From Acinetobacter chinensis (GTDB taxonomy: Bacteria; Pseudomonadota; Gammaproteobacteria; Pseudomonadales; Moraxellaceae), in NCBI RefSeq assembly GCF_002165375.2, contig NZ_CP032134.1, forward strand, positions 1,116,001 through 1,180,000: 64,000 nt of DNA. The letters run 5' to 3'. The notes beneath the pieces are model-generated. The model did not search any database, had not been told where the DNA came from, and saw only the letters and a list, made by a program, of their open reading frames with translations. A program made the translations under genes and the position numbers. Below are positions 42,125 through 51,700 of the stretch, piece by piece. How positions within the stretch are numbered: the first letter of the stretch is position 1; every line of letters begins with the position of its first letter.

Positions 42125-44158
42125 ATGACAACCAGCTATGCAAATATTCTAAAACCACTTCATCTGGGTTTCACGACCATTAAAAACCGTGTAGTCATGG
42201 GTTCCATGCATACAGGTCTGGAAGATCGTTTTTATAATTATCCAAAACTTGCAGCCTATTTTGGTGAACGTGCCAAAGGTGGTGTGGGGCTGCTGATTAC
42301 AGGTGGTATTTCACCAAACAGACAGGGTTGGCTGTTGCCTGCGGGTGGTACCATGAATACGCTGGGCGATGTTGCTCCGCATCGTCTGGTTACGCATGCT
42401 GTACATAAACATGGTGCCAAAATTCTGATGCAGATTCTGCATTCTGGGCGTTATGGCTATCAGCCATTTGTGGTGTCTGCAAGCCCGATCAAATCACCGA
42501 TTTCTCTGTTCAAGCCACGGGAAATGAGCGATAAACTGATTCTTGAAACCATTAAGGACTATGCCGATACAGCAAGCCTAGCAAAAAAAGCGGGCTATGA
42601 CGGTGTGGAAATTATGGGTTCAGAAGGTTATTTGCTGAACCAGTTTTTAAGCCGTCATGTCAATCAGCGTGAAGACCGCTGGGGTGGTCCGATTGAAAAC
42701 CGGATGCGTTTTGCAGTTGAAATTGTGAAAGCGATCCGCGAAAAAGTTGGCGAGAAATTTATTATCTGTTTCCGTTTGTCCATGCTGGATTTAGTCCATG
42801 ATGGCAATACCATGGATGAAGTGATTACCGTTGCAATTGCATTGGAAAAAGCAGGTATTACGCTGTTGAATACAGGGATCGGCTGGCATGAAGCACGTAT
42901 TCCAACGATTGTGACATCAGTACCACGTGCGGCTTTTGTGGACTATACCGCAGAAGTGAAAAAGCATGTGTCGGTGCCTGTGATTGCATCGAACCGTATC
43001 AATATGCCAGATACAGCTGAAGAGATCCTGGCATCCGGTAAAGCGGATATGGTACAGATGGCACGTCCTTTACTTGCCGATGCATACTGGGTAAATAAAA
43101 CGGCAACCAATCGTGTCGATGAAATCAATACCTGTATTGCGTGTAATCAGGCATGTCTGGATCATACATTCCAGAATAAACGTGCAAGTTGCTTAGTGAA
43201 TCCTCGTGCAGGATATGAAACTGAGCTGGTTTATGTGAAAACGAAAAAGCCGAAGAAAATTGCGGTCGTAGGTGGCGGTGTGGCTGGAATGTCAGCTGCT
43301 ACAGTTGCAGCAGGACGCGGTCATCAGGTTACTTTATTTGAAGCATCCAGTGAAGTCGGTGGTCAGTTTAATCTGGCAAAAGTCGTCCCTGGTAAAGAAG
43401 AATTCCACGAAACCATCCGTTATTTCAAAGTTCAGATTGAAAAAACAGGTGTGGATTTACGTTTAAATACCAAAGTGAACCGTGAGCAGCTGGAGCGTGA
43501 AGGCTTTGATGAAGTTGTGATTGCAACAGGTGTTGTACCTCGTGGACTGAAAATCGAGGGTAGTGATGCACCACAAGTGTTGTCTTATGCAGAAGTATTG
43601 CGTGGTGAGCCTGTAGGTTACAGTGTTGCTGTGATCGGTGCAGGCGGGATTGGTTTTGACGTATCAGAGTTTTTATTGAAGCCTGAACATCAGCCACAAC
43701 CGCAACCTTTGGCTGACTGGATGCGTGAATGGGGTGTTGATCCAAATCCTAACTATATGACTGAAGGTGGCTCGATACCTGCAGAAGTTGAAACTCCAGT
43801 TCGTCAGATTTATCTGATGCAACGTAAAACTACGCCATTGGGCATTGGTTTAGGGAAAACTTCAGGCTGGGTGCATCGTGCACAGTTGAAAAAGCATGCT
43901 GTGCGTATGATGCGTGGTGTGCAGTATAAAGCTGTGACCAATGAAGGCCTGTGGATTGAGACCAACGGTCATGATCAATTGCTTCGTGTGGATACGATTG
44001 TGGTGTGTGCAGGGCAGGAGTCTGTAAAAGATTTAATGCCTGCTGAGGGTGAAACAACACTGGCGCAGTATCATATTATTGGTGGTGCAAAACTGGCAGG
44101 TGAGCTTGATGCAAAACGTGCAATCCGTGAAGGTGCTGAAATAGCAGCTAAACTTTAA
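42125..44158 (+). CDS. fadH: 2,4-dienoyl-CoA reductase (NADPH)
   Basis: Reduces 2,4-dienoyl-CoA in the degradation of unsaturated fatty acids; FMN, FAD and [4Fe-4S] enzyme; 677 residues. The old-yellow-enzyme TIM barrel comes first (IKNRVVMGSMHTGLEDRF; GSEGYLLNQFLSRHVNQRED), ending with the cluster ligands CIACNQACLDHTF and CLVNP. Then come the FAD-binding Rossmann fold (KIAVVGGGVAGMSAATVAAG) and the NAD(P) fold (VAVIGAGGIGFDVSEFL). The active-site region HSGRYGY matches E. coli FadH. It stands alone before a tRNA-Ser gene, and no regulator site was recognised. Confidence 0.95.
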   Translation: MTTSYANILKPLHLGFTTIKNRVVMGSMHTGLEDRFYNYPKLAAYFGERAKGGVGLLITGGISPNRQGWLLPAGGTMNTLGDVAPHRLVTHAVHKHGAKILMQILHSGRYGYQPFVVSASPIKSPISLFKPREMSDKLILETIKDYADTASLAKKAGYDGVEIMGSEGYLLNQFLSRHVNQREDRWGGPIENRMRFAVEIVKAIREKVGEKFIICFRLSMLDLVHDGNTMDEVITVAIALEKAGITLLNTGIGWHEARIPTIVTSVPRAAFVDYTAEVKKHVSVPVIASNRINMPDTAEEILASGKADMVQMARPLLADAYWVNKTATNRVDEINTCIACNQACLDHTFQNKRASCLVNPRAGYETELVYVKTKKPKKIAVVGGGVAGMSAATVAAGRGHQVTLFEASSEVGGQFNLAKVVPGKEEFHETIRYFKVQIEKTGVDLRLNTKVNREQLEREGFDEVVIATGVVPRGLKIEGSDAPQVLSYAEVLRGEPVGYSVAVIGAGGIGFDVSEFLLKPEHQPQPQPLADWMREWGVDPNPNYMTEGGSIPAEVETPVRQIYLMQRKTTPLGIGLGKTSGWVHRAQLKKHAVRMMRGVQYKAVTNEGLWIETNGHDQLLRVDTIVVCAGQESVKDLMPAEGETTLAQYHIIGGAKLAGELDAKRAIREGAEIAAKL

Positions 44159-44218
44159 GCAAATACCTGGCATTTGATGAAACAATATGCGTTTGAATGA
44201 TTTAAGCCAATATTTCTC

Positions 44219-44247
44219 TTGTCAGAGTTGGAAAAGCTTAGTATTCT
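44219..44247 (+). promoter_or_regulatory. Promoter of tRNA-Ser
   Basis: TTGTCA, a 17-base spacer and TATTCT give a good sigma-70 promoter ending 9 bases before the tRNA 5' end. Confidence 0.75.
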
Positions 44248-44256
44248 TGCGCACAT

Positions 44257-44346
44257 GGAAGCGTGGCAGAGCGGTTTAATGCACCGGTCTTGAAAACCGA
44301 CGAGGGCGCGAGTCCTCCGTGAGTTCGAATCTCACCGCTTCCGCCA
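44257..44346 (+). tRNA. serT: tRNA-Ser (UGA)
   Basis: A 90-nt class II tRNA with a long variable arm and encoded CCA. The acceptor stem is GGAAGCG/CGCTTCC, the anticodon loop CTTGAAA holds TGA, and the T-arm is GAGTTCGAATCTC. It reads UCA codons. Confidence 0.96.
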
Positions 44347-44353
44347 GATATGT

Positions 44354-44384
44354 AAAAAGCCCTTGTGAAAACAAGGGCTTTTTT
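44354..44384 (+). terminator. Terminator after tRNA-Ser
   Basis: AAAAAGCCCTTGT and ACAAGGGCTTTTT form a 13-bp stem around GAAA, directly after the tRNA. Confidence 0.92.
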
Positions 44385-45079
44385 ATTGCCTATGGGTTTA
44401 TCCTGCATAAACTTCGAGCAGTGGTTGAACCTAAGGAGTATTCATAGGGAATGTCAGGAAGGCATTGTGCACAAATTATTTTTAAGGGTTTCTTTAGCAA
44501 TATAATTTCCAAATGAAGAAGCCTACCCCAAAAAAATTAATGTACAACGAATAGAAAGAAATATTGAATCAGGTCGACCATATACATAGCTGGCTTGTCA
44601 CTTAAATTTGAGTGGATATGAGGCATCTTAATTTTAAAATCTTTGTGTACAAAGCCACCATAACATCAACTCGCAAAAAGTAATTACATCAGTCAAACGG
44701 ATTGATCAACAGAGGAAAGCTGCAGGATTCTTCAGGAGGCTCTGGATCATGTGACATGATCAGGCTGTAGTAAAATACTGGCTTTGAGGTGGAAAGGGAG
44801 GAGGGATCGAATAAGCTCTCAAAACAGGCTTGTAAACCTTCAGCATAAATTTTCTCTTATAAGAACTTTTTTGAAGTTACAAAAAAAATTACATTCTGCA
44901 GTGAACATTTGGTCACGCTTAAACGTCTATATAGGAGAAAGATGAATTCTTTTACACCGCTGAATTTGATTTATGCAGCATCAGCATGATGGCTTCAGTA
45001 CAGATTCAAATTATATTTTGAGCGCAAAAGTAACATAGTTTTATAGGCTGCTTCTGCGAAAACGTGATGTATAAATGAT
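44385..45079. other. Gene-poor gap between tRNA-Ser and tonB
   Basis: About 700 bases with no gene that can be supported. One 15-codon frame (44942-44989, starting MNSFTPLNLIY) has AGGAG before it, but it is too short to call. The position just after a tRNA-Ser suggests degraded mobile-element debris, but no recognisable integrase or transposase fragment was found. Confidence 0.5.
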
Positions 45080-45940
45080 ATGGATGTTTTGTCAGATATA
45101 GAACTTCGAAACGATTACAGAAAGTATTTCACGCTTTCTACAGTTTGTTTAGGACATTTATTGGTTTTATATGTCATCTGGAGTGCGGATGTGCAGGTGC
45201 CTATAGCCACAGCAGTCCCGAAGAATACGATAAATATTCGCTTTATAGCACCGCAAAAAAATGATGTCCGTCCGGTTGCTGATTTGTCATCCGGTCAGTC
45301 TGCTCTAAAAAATACGCAAAAAACTGTAGAACCGACTACTGCTTTAGAAGTCAGTAAAAAGCAGGAAAGCAACGTATCTGTGATCAGTACGGATACTTTA
45401 CGAAAAACAGTTATACCGATTCAAAAAAATGCGTCTAAACAGCAAGCTCAACAGAACAGTACAGTTCAGGTGGAAAAAGAAGCTGTAAAGACAAAGGATA
45501 ACCCTGAAAAAAACGTGCAGATGTCTGAGTCATCCATGAGCACTTCGACAGCGACAAAGTCTACTGGTAGTACTGCATCAGAAAGTAAAGCATCGGTGCA
45601 AAACTCCGGACATCAATCTGAAAGCAGTGCAGTATCCGCAGCCAGTGATAAAGTGCCGATACCGATTAACCGGGTTGATGTACTGAGTTTAGGCAAACTG
45701 ACTTACGATGACCGTGAACTGCAAAACCAGCAAAGATTGGTGGTTTTGACCATTCATATTAATGCTAAAGGTCTGCCGGTAAATATTCACGTCAAACAGA
45801 GTTCTGGTCTGGAGAGTCTGGATGAAAGGGCTATGGCTGCTATACGGAAATCAAAATTTAAACCACATAAGATGAATGGCGAAGCAGTTGCTGTAATTGT
45901 GGACTTTCCTATTCAGCTCAAGCTCAGCAGAAACCGTTGA
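45080..45940 (+). CDS. tonB: TonB-like energy transducer of the heme locus
   Basis: Couples the proton motive force, through ExbB/ExbD, to the outer-membrane heme receptor. It has 286 residues. The N-terminal anchor is at about 17-34 (LSTVCLGHLLVLYVIW). A long, low-complexity periplasmic spacer follows, rich in Ser, Lys, Gln and Thr rather than Pro. The C-terminal TonB domain is at about 205-285 (LVVLTIHINAKGLPVNIHVK, SSGLESLDERAMAAIRKSKF). It is encoded 52 bases before hemO and precedes the whole cluster, so it is probably a dedicated TonB. No ExbB or ExbD genes are nearby, so these must be shared. No Shine-Dalgarno is obvious. Confidence 0.9.
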   Translation: MDVLSDIELRNDYRKYFTLSTVCLGHLLVLYVIWSADVQVPIATAVPKNTINIRFIAPQKNDVRPVADLSSGQSALKNTQKTVEPTTALEVSKKQESNVSVISTDTLRKTVIPIQKNASKQQAQQNSTVQVEKEAVKTKDNPEKNVQMSESSMSTSTATKSTGSTASESKASVQNSGHQSESSAVSAASDKVPIPINRVDVLSLGKLTYDDRELQNQQRLVVLTIHINAKGLPVNIHVKQSSGLESLDERAMAAIRKSKFKPHKMNGEAVAVIVDFPIQLKLSRNR

Positions 45941-45992
45941 GCCAGTGGCATTATTTAAACTGAATTTTTTAAACCTCGTATAAGGAATTTTT

Positions 45993-46589
45993 ATGAACGC
46001 TTCAACTGAAAAACAGCTGCAAAACAGTTTGATGCTGCGTCTAAAGCAGGCGACGGCAGCTGAGCACGACCGTATGGAGCAACTGATGCAGCAGTCGCAG
46101 GTCTTTGCCAGTGAAAAAAATTATGCGCAATTTACTTTGTCGCAATATTACTTTCAAAAAGATGTTGAGCATCTTTATCAGAACCCGCAAGTCAGTGCGC
46201 TGATTCCTGATCTGGATATACGTGGCCGTTCAGAAGCAGCTTTACAGGATCTGGCTGATTTAAAGTTGCAGCCACAGCAGCAGGTAATTGTAACGGATGC
46301 GATTGAGTATCCACAGTCTTTGGGCTGGATTTATGTGTCAGAAGGTTCAACGCTGGGTGCAGCATTTTTATTTAAAGAAGCACAGGCTCAGTTTGGTTTC
46401 AGCGCTGATTTTGCTGCACGCAATCTGGCTGCCTATCCAGAAGGACGTGCAGTGGTGTGGAAGCGCTTTAAACAGGCGATTGATGAAGCAGGCTTCAATG
46501 ATGCAGAGCAGGAGCTGATTATTGAAGGTGCTTTGCAGGGTTTCAAACGCTTTGGCGACTTATTGGCGGACTTACACAATCTTAAATAA
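45993..46589 (+). CDS. hemO: Heme oxygenase HemO
   Basis: Opens the heme ring to biliverdin, iron and CO in the cytoplasm; 198 residues. The proximal His is in KQATAAEHDRMEQLM near the N-terminus. The distal helix shows WIYVSEGSTLGAAFLFKEA with the flexible Gly-Ser-x-x-Gly kink that holds heme. Length and pattern match bacterial HemO/PigA-type enzymes. AAGGAA lies nine bases before the ATG. It sits between tonB and the DUF454 gene, and imported heme from the downstream receptor is its presumed substrate. The regiochemistry of cleavage cannot be read from sequence by eye. Confidence 0.93.
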   Translation: MNASTEKQLQNSLMLRLKQATAAEHDRMEQLMQQSQVFASEKNYAQFTLSQYYFQKDVEHLYQNPQVSALIPDLDIRGRSEAALQDLADLKLQPQQQVIVTDAIEYPQSLGWIYVSEGSTLGAAFLFKEAQAQFGFSADFAARNLAAYPEGRAVVWKRFKQAIDEAGFNDAEQELIIEGALQGFKRFGDLLADLHNLK

Positions 46590-46616
46590 GACTTTAAGGA
46601 ACTGGGATCAAGAGCA

Positions 46617-47042
46617 ATGAAACATGCTGAATCAGTAGCGAAACAGTCATCTGAAAGCGTACATGCAGCACCTCAGTTAGCCAGGTCCTGGATTGTGAGG
46701 TTAATTTGCATCTGTTTAGCCTGCCTGTGTTTAGTGCTTGGTACTGTCGGGCTTATTTTGCCTGGTCTCCCTGCTTTTGATTTCTATTTTCTGGCGGCGT
46801 TGTTTGCCGCCAAGGGTTCTAAGCGTTTACACAGCTGGATTGTGCAGCATAAAGTCATTGCACCTGTTTTAAAACAGTGGGGCGAAAGCAGAACTTTGCC
46901 TGTGAAGCTAAAAGTTTTTTCCTTAATCAGTATGAGCATTGGTGCTGCACTTTTAATTTTTACTGTGCCGCATCCTTGGGCAGTCGGCGGTATTGTATTG
47001 ATCATGCTGGCAGTACAGCTTTGGCTGTGGTTCAAAGCATAA
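46617..47042 (+). CDS. DUF454 (YbaN-like) membrane protein
   Basis: A 141-residue inner-membrane protein with the DUF454 signature: LVLGTVGLILPGLPAFDFYF and LAALFAAKGSKRLHSWIVQH. Three or more helices are at about 28-60, 97-117 and 120-138. Its biochemical role is unknown. It follows hemO after 27 bases and is the last gene before the Fur-boxed fecI promoter, so it belongs to the heme unit. In related heme loci such a small membrane protein is often present, but the function there is not settled. It might help heme or biliverdin pass the inner membrane (pure speculation). Confidence 0.88.
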   Translation: MKHAESVAKQSSESVHAAPQLARSWIVRLICICLACLCLVLGTVGLILPGLPAFDFYFLAALFAAKGSKRLHSWIVQHKVIAPVLKQWGESRTLPVKLKVFSLISMSIGAALLIFTVPHPWAVGGIVLIMLAVQLWLWFKA

Positions 47043-47252
47043 ATAGACCTTTTGTCAAAGTCATGTTTTGAGCAGTACAGAATTCACAATGAACGTTCTT
47101 TCTCTGTTTACAAAGAGAAGTATTATTACGCGCAAGAGGCAGAGGATTTATATGAAGTTTCTTTTATCATTTTGTCTTGTGGTTTGTGTTTAAGAAATCC
47201 TGTGATTGTGTTTGAGATGCAGAATTAGTTTGTAAAACATATGGATTTAAAT

Positions 47253-47271
47253 GATAATGATAATCATTTTA
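47253..47271 (+). promoter_or_regulatory. Fur box before fecI
   Basis: GATAATGATAATCATTTTA matches the 19-bp Fur consensus at 17 of 19 positions. It lies 18 bases before the chosen fecI start. Iron-replete Fur would block transcription of fecI-fecR and, through the sigma factor, of the receptor. Confidence 0.88.
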
Positions 47272-47288
47272 TTTACCTGGTGTTTAAC

Positions 47289-47810
47289 ATGGGGAATTCT
47301 GCACAATCCAGTACCAGTCAGCTGGTTCAGCATTATGATGAGCTTGTGGATTATATCAGTATGAAAATCGGCAACCGGCAGATTGCCCTGGAAGTGGTGC
47401 AGGAAACGTATATACGGGTTTTTCAGCGTCCAGAACAGTTTATGAATCTGATTAATCCTGTGGCGTTTTTAAAAACGGTCAGTGCCAATATTGCTTTTAA
47501 TTATTTAAGAAAAGATAAAAATTACGGTAAATATTTTGAAGCTGTCGAAGCAGAGGAACTGGAGCTGTACAGCACTATGCAGGATATTTCTGAACAGGAG
47601 TTAAGTCTTGCACGTGAGCAGTATGCGAAAATCATTTTAGGTACCATTTCCACACTGCCGCCAGCCTGTCAGGATGTTTTTTTATTGCTGCAGTTTTATG
47701 GCATGACACAGGTGGAAACCGCGCAGCAGCTGGGCATTTCCCGCACGATGGTGATTAAGCATTTTACGCGCGCGCTGCAAAGTTTTGTACCGATATTTGC
47801 AAATGAATAA
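47289..47810 (+). CDS. FecI-type ECF sigma factor
   Basis: A 173-residue extracytoplasmic-function sigma factor that directs RNA polymerase to the heme-receptor promoter when heme or holo-hemophore is sensed. Region 2 is at about 15-80 (LVDYISMKIGNRQIALEVVQ, then ETYIRVFQ) and region 4 at about 115-170 (LPPACQDVFLLLQFYGMTQV, ETAQQLGISRTMVIKH). The frame continues upstream to 47241, but those codons translate the Fur box (DNDNHF), so the ATG at 47289 is chosen. The fecR start overlaps its stop. It belongs to the FecI subfamily paired with FecR. Confidence 0.9.
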   Translation: MGNSAQSSTSQLVQHYDELVDYISMKIGNRQIALEVVQETYIRVFQRPEQFMNLINPVAFLKTVSANIAFNYLRKDKNYGKYFEAVEAEELELYSTMQDISEQELSLAREQYAKIILGTISTLPPACQDVFLLLQFYGMTQVETAQQLGISRTMVIKHFTRALQSFVPIFANE

Positions 47811-48702
47811 CAGCAGGATGAATTTGAAAAAAACATATAAATGCAATGAAACAGGAAATCTGCAGGAAGTACAGCGTAAGCTGGCCTGTTTTGAAGACGA
47901 TATTTTACCTTTTTTGCCATCAAAAGAAGCAATTTTAGCGCGGGCTAAACAGCGTCAGTTAAAGAAAAAAACGTTTGGTGCTTCGATTTTATCCGTATTG
48001 GGGCTGAGTATCAGTCTGTACTGGTATAATCCAGTGTACCAGCAATTTGATGCATTTACGGTGAAGGGTCAACAGGATCAGTTATCTTTAAAAGACGGCT
48101 CACTTATTCGGCTGAACAGCAATACTCAGATACAGGTTTCAGAGCGTTTGCGCAGTCGTGAAATTGTACTCAAACAAGGCGAAGCCAGCTTTCGTGTGGC
48201 TCATTCTGCATCTGCATGGCAAAAACTATTTGAACGAAGTTTTATCGTCACAGCAGGAAAAATGGACATCATTGATATTGGTACAGTCTTTAATGTGCAA
48301 AAGCATAATGCAACAGATGCAACTGTGGCGGTGGAAGAGGGTGAAGTTGCAGTGAAAATCCGCGGTTCGCAGAACGCGATGATTCATTTGCTTCATGGGC
48401 AAACTTTGAGCAATTACCGTGAGCAGTTAGGGCAGATCAGGCAAGCCGATTTGTATGCCATCCAGGCCTGGCAGTCGGGTGAACTGGTGCTGAACCAGAT
48501 GCCTTTAGGCACCGTGATTGAAAATTTTCAGCGCTATGCTGATTTTGAGGTGCAGATACAGCAGCCAGAACTGGCGCAGTTGCAGGTGACAGGACAGTTT
48601 AAAACAAAAAATTATCAGCAATTTATGCAGGTTTTACCGGCTATTGCAGCAGTAAAAGTTGAACAAATTGCAGAGAAGCAATGGATTATCAAAAAAAATT
48701 AA
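47803..48702 (+). CDS. FecR-type anti-sigma/signal transducer
   Basis: A 299-residue inner-membrane protein linking the receptor to the sigma factor. The cytoplasmic N-terminal part (about 1-55) should bind FecI. One helix (about 60-78, FGASILSVLGLSISLYWY) crosses the membrane. The periplasmic FecR domain follows: VKGQQDQLSLKDGSLIRLNS, GEASFRVAH, VTAGKMDIIDIGTVFNV and VEEGEVAVK. The C-terminal STN-like part (about 225-299) receives the signal from the receptor. The start overlaps the fecI stop (ATGAATAA); an ATG five codons later is also possible. Order fecI-fecR-receptor matches the standard surface-signalling module. Confidence 0.9.
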   Translation: MNNSRMNLKKTYKCNETGNLQEVQRKLACFEDDILPFLPSKEAILARAKQRQLKKKTFGASILSVLGLSISLYWYNPVYQQFDAFTVKGQQDQLSLKDGSLIRLNSNTQIQVSERLRSREIVLKQGEASFRVAHSASAWQKLFERSFIVTAGKMDIIDIGTVFNVQKHNATDATVAVEEGEVAVKIRGSQNAMIHLLHGQTLSNYREQLGQIRQADLYAIQAWQSGELVLNQMPLGTVIENFQRYADFEVQIQQPELAQLQVTGQFKTKNYQQFMQVLPAIAAVKVEQIAEKQWIIKKN

Positions 48703-48775
48703 AACTTCAGGTTTACATTTCATACAGCTGAGGCGTCTTTGTAAATAAGAATCATATTTATTAAGGCGTTAGGCA

Positions 48776-51700
48776 ATGGCTTTGAAGGAACAGCAGAAAA
48801 AGCGGTTAATAAATCCTCCAGAATTTAGAAAAACCAGTTTAAGTTTTGTGGTGGCAGCTATGTTGTATTCCAGCGCTTTGCATGCACAAAATGTAGTTCT
48901 GGATCTGCCCAGCCAGCCTTTACAGCAGTCGATTCAGCAGCTGGCGCGGCAAAGTGGCATTGAAATTATTGCAGCTGCACAACAGGTTCAAACCAGGACT
49001 GCGCCAAAAATTAAAGGCAATATGTCTGTAGATCAAGCGCTTGAAACCATGCTGCAAGGTTCTGGCCTCACAGTAAAAAAACAAGCCAATATTTATGTGA
49101 TTGTTGAGAAAAATACAGCTGTGCCTCTGGCTTCTGCAAATCCTGCTTCATCCTCAATATCAGAGGTACCTGATGGGCAGGCTGCCGTGCAGATGGAAGC
49201 CATTACTGTGTATGGTGATAAAGACCGCGATACACAGGGTTATGACAATGTTTATGATAAAAACCGCTCATCAGTCTATGCCGGAAAAGAATATGTAGAG
49301 CGCTTTAAAGGGACAAATCCAGCAGATGTGGTCAAAGGCATGGTTGGTGTCTACAGTGGCGATGCCCGCAACAGTGGTGCGCTTGATCCGAGTGTACGTG
49401 GTGTTCAGGGTGTTGGACGGGTGCCATTAACCATTGATGGAACAGAGCAGTCGATTGCCGTCTGGCGTGGTTATAATGGTGTCAATAACCGGAACTACAT
49501 CGATCCCAACCTGATTGGTGGAATTGAAGTGATTAAAGGGCCCTCACTGGAACGCGGTGCAACCACTTCCGTCGGTGGCGGGGTGTTGGTCAAGACACTT
49601 GAAGCAGACGATATCGTTCGTTCAGGCAAGACATTTGGCGCTGAGATTAAGCTTGAAGGTTCAAATAATTCGGTTAAACCGAGTTTACCGACATTGCAGT
49701 ATGTAGGCCAGAACTATAATGATATACCGCCTTGGACAAATATAGGCGGGGCGCTATATGATCCTGATATTTATAAACAAACGAAAACAAAAAGTGATAA
49801 TAAGCTTTTCTCCGGCAATGATGTTGCTGGACGCATAGCACTGGCAGCTAAGCAGGATAAATTTGACCTTTTAGCGGTATATGCAGAACGCGAACGTGGC
49901 AATTATTTCTCAGGTACGCATAACAGCGATTTTTATAATAAAGCAGAACCAACATCGAGTATGGACTATATTCCATATTTTGCGCATGTCTATGTGCCTG
50001 GCGGAGAAGTCACCAATACCTCCAGTCATATGACATCATGGCTGTTAAAAGGAACATACCGTCCAACAGACGATCAAAGTGTGAAATTAACCTATCGTCA
50101 GACTAAAAATGAATATGGTGAAATTTTGCCATCAAGGATTCAATGGTTTGTAACACCAGAAACTGGTGTGCCGCAATGGCCTTTAAGCGTGGTGGATTCA
50201 AAAGCTTACAGTCTTGATTATAAATATAACCCTGAGGATAACCGCTGGGTTGATTTTGCTGCCAGTCTTTGGCAAACCGATACCGAAAGCAATACGTATA
50301 CACGTGGTGGCTGGCCGACTGTTATTTTACCTGAAACCAAAATTATTGCTAATACAGCTGTGGCGCACTCGGACAATACGCGAAAGGGTGTGAATCTGAG
50401 TAATAAAATAAACCTTCTGAATAATCTGGATCTAAGTTTAGGTGCCAGTTTACTGAAGGAAAAGTTAAGCTCAGATGACATATATAAGGAACATGGCACA
50501 AATGTCACAACTTTTCAGGCGCTACCACGTGCTGGGCGCAGAGAGGAAAAGAATTTTGACTTTAATTTTAACTATCGGCCGACAGACTGGCTGACTTTTG
50601 AAGCTGGAATGCGCTACAGAAATTACTGGGCATTTGATGATTTTTTGAATAAAAACTTAGGCGCATCCAATTTATCAAATCAATTAAAGCACAAAACTCA
50701 GCTATTGGGCTATACCTATGATTATTACACAATGCCTGAAGTACGCAGTTCATTTAATCAATTACAATTGCAAATATTTGGAAATGCCTATAAAAAATCC
50801 AATCCAGACTGGAATGGTGATTATACGTCAGTACCAGCTAGTTCTTCAGCGTTATATAACGCAATTTGGAGTCAAAAAAATACATTAAACTGGTCTGCCG
50901 ATGAAAATGGAAAAATGCATTGGAGTGATAATGTTATTAATAGTAGTAATTTAGGTGTGGAAGGCAAAGATTATATTCTTTTGAATAACCCTGGGCGATC
51001 GTTAACACAGAGCATTCCTATAACTGAAGTCACTAAAACAAAAGATAGCGCATGGGCACCGCAATTGAGTGCGGCGATTCGTTTAAATGACCATAATCGT
51101 ATTTATCTGCGTTATGCAGAAGAATATCGGATGCCAAGTTTATTTGAAAGTACGGTTGGATTTTCTGCAAACTTACCATATTCTGGATTAAAACCTGAAC
51201 ATACATTTAATACTGAATTTGGTTATATTTATGATGCTCGTAATTTTTTTAAAACAGCACGCTATGCAGATATTAAACTGGCCTATTTTCATCATAGGAC
51301 TGAAAATGTAATTGAGCGTGATAAAAACTTAATTTTTACTAATATGGAGCAGCAAACTTTATCTGGGCTGGAGTTACAAAGCCGTTTTGATAATGGGCGT
51401 TTCTTTACTGATTTAAGTCTTGCATATAATTTAAAAAATAAAGTCTGTGATGAGGATAATGCAGTCAAGCAATATTTTTCATCAGGTGTTTATAAAAAGT
51501 GTGTAGATGATGGTTTTCCCAATGGCTATCTGGTCACTATGGCAACGCCAGAGCTAAGTTTTAATGGACTGTTTGGTGTTCGTCTTTTGGATGAGCAATT
51601 AGAGCTGGGCGCACGGGCAACTTATTATAAAGGTTATGAAAGCTATTTAAGAAAAAATGGCGATCTGGATTTAAACGCCGGATATTATTTAAATGTACCT

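Noticed and set aside
44385..45079. Possible integrase remnant after tRNA-Ser
   Set aside because: No catalytic motif or direct repeat of the tRNA end was found.
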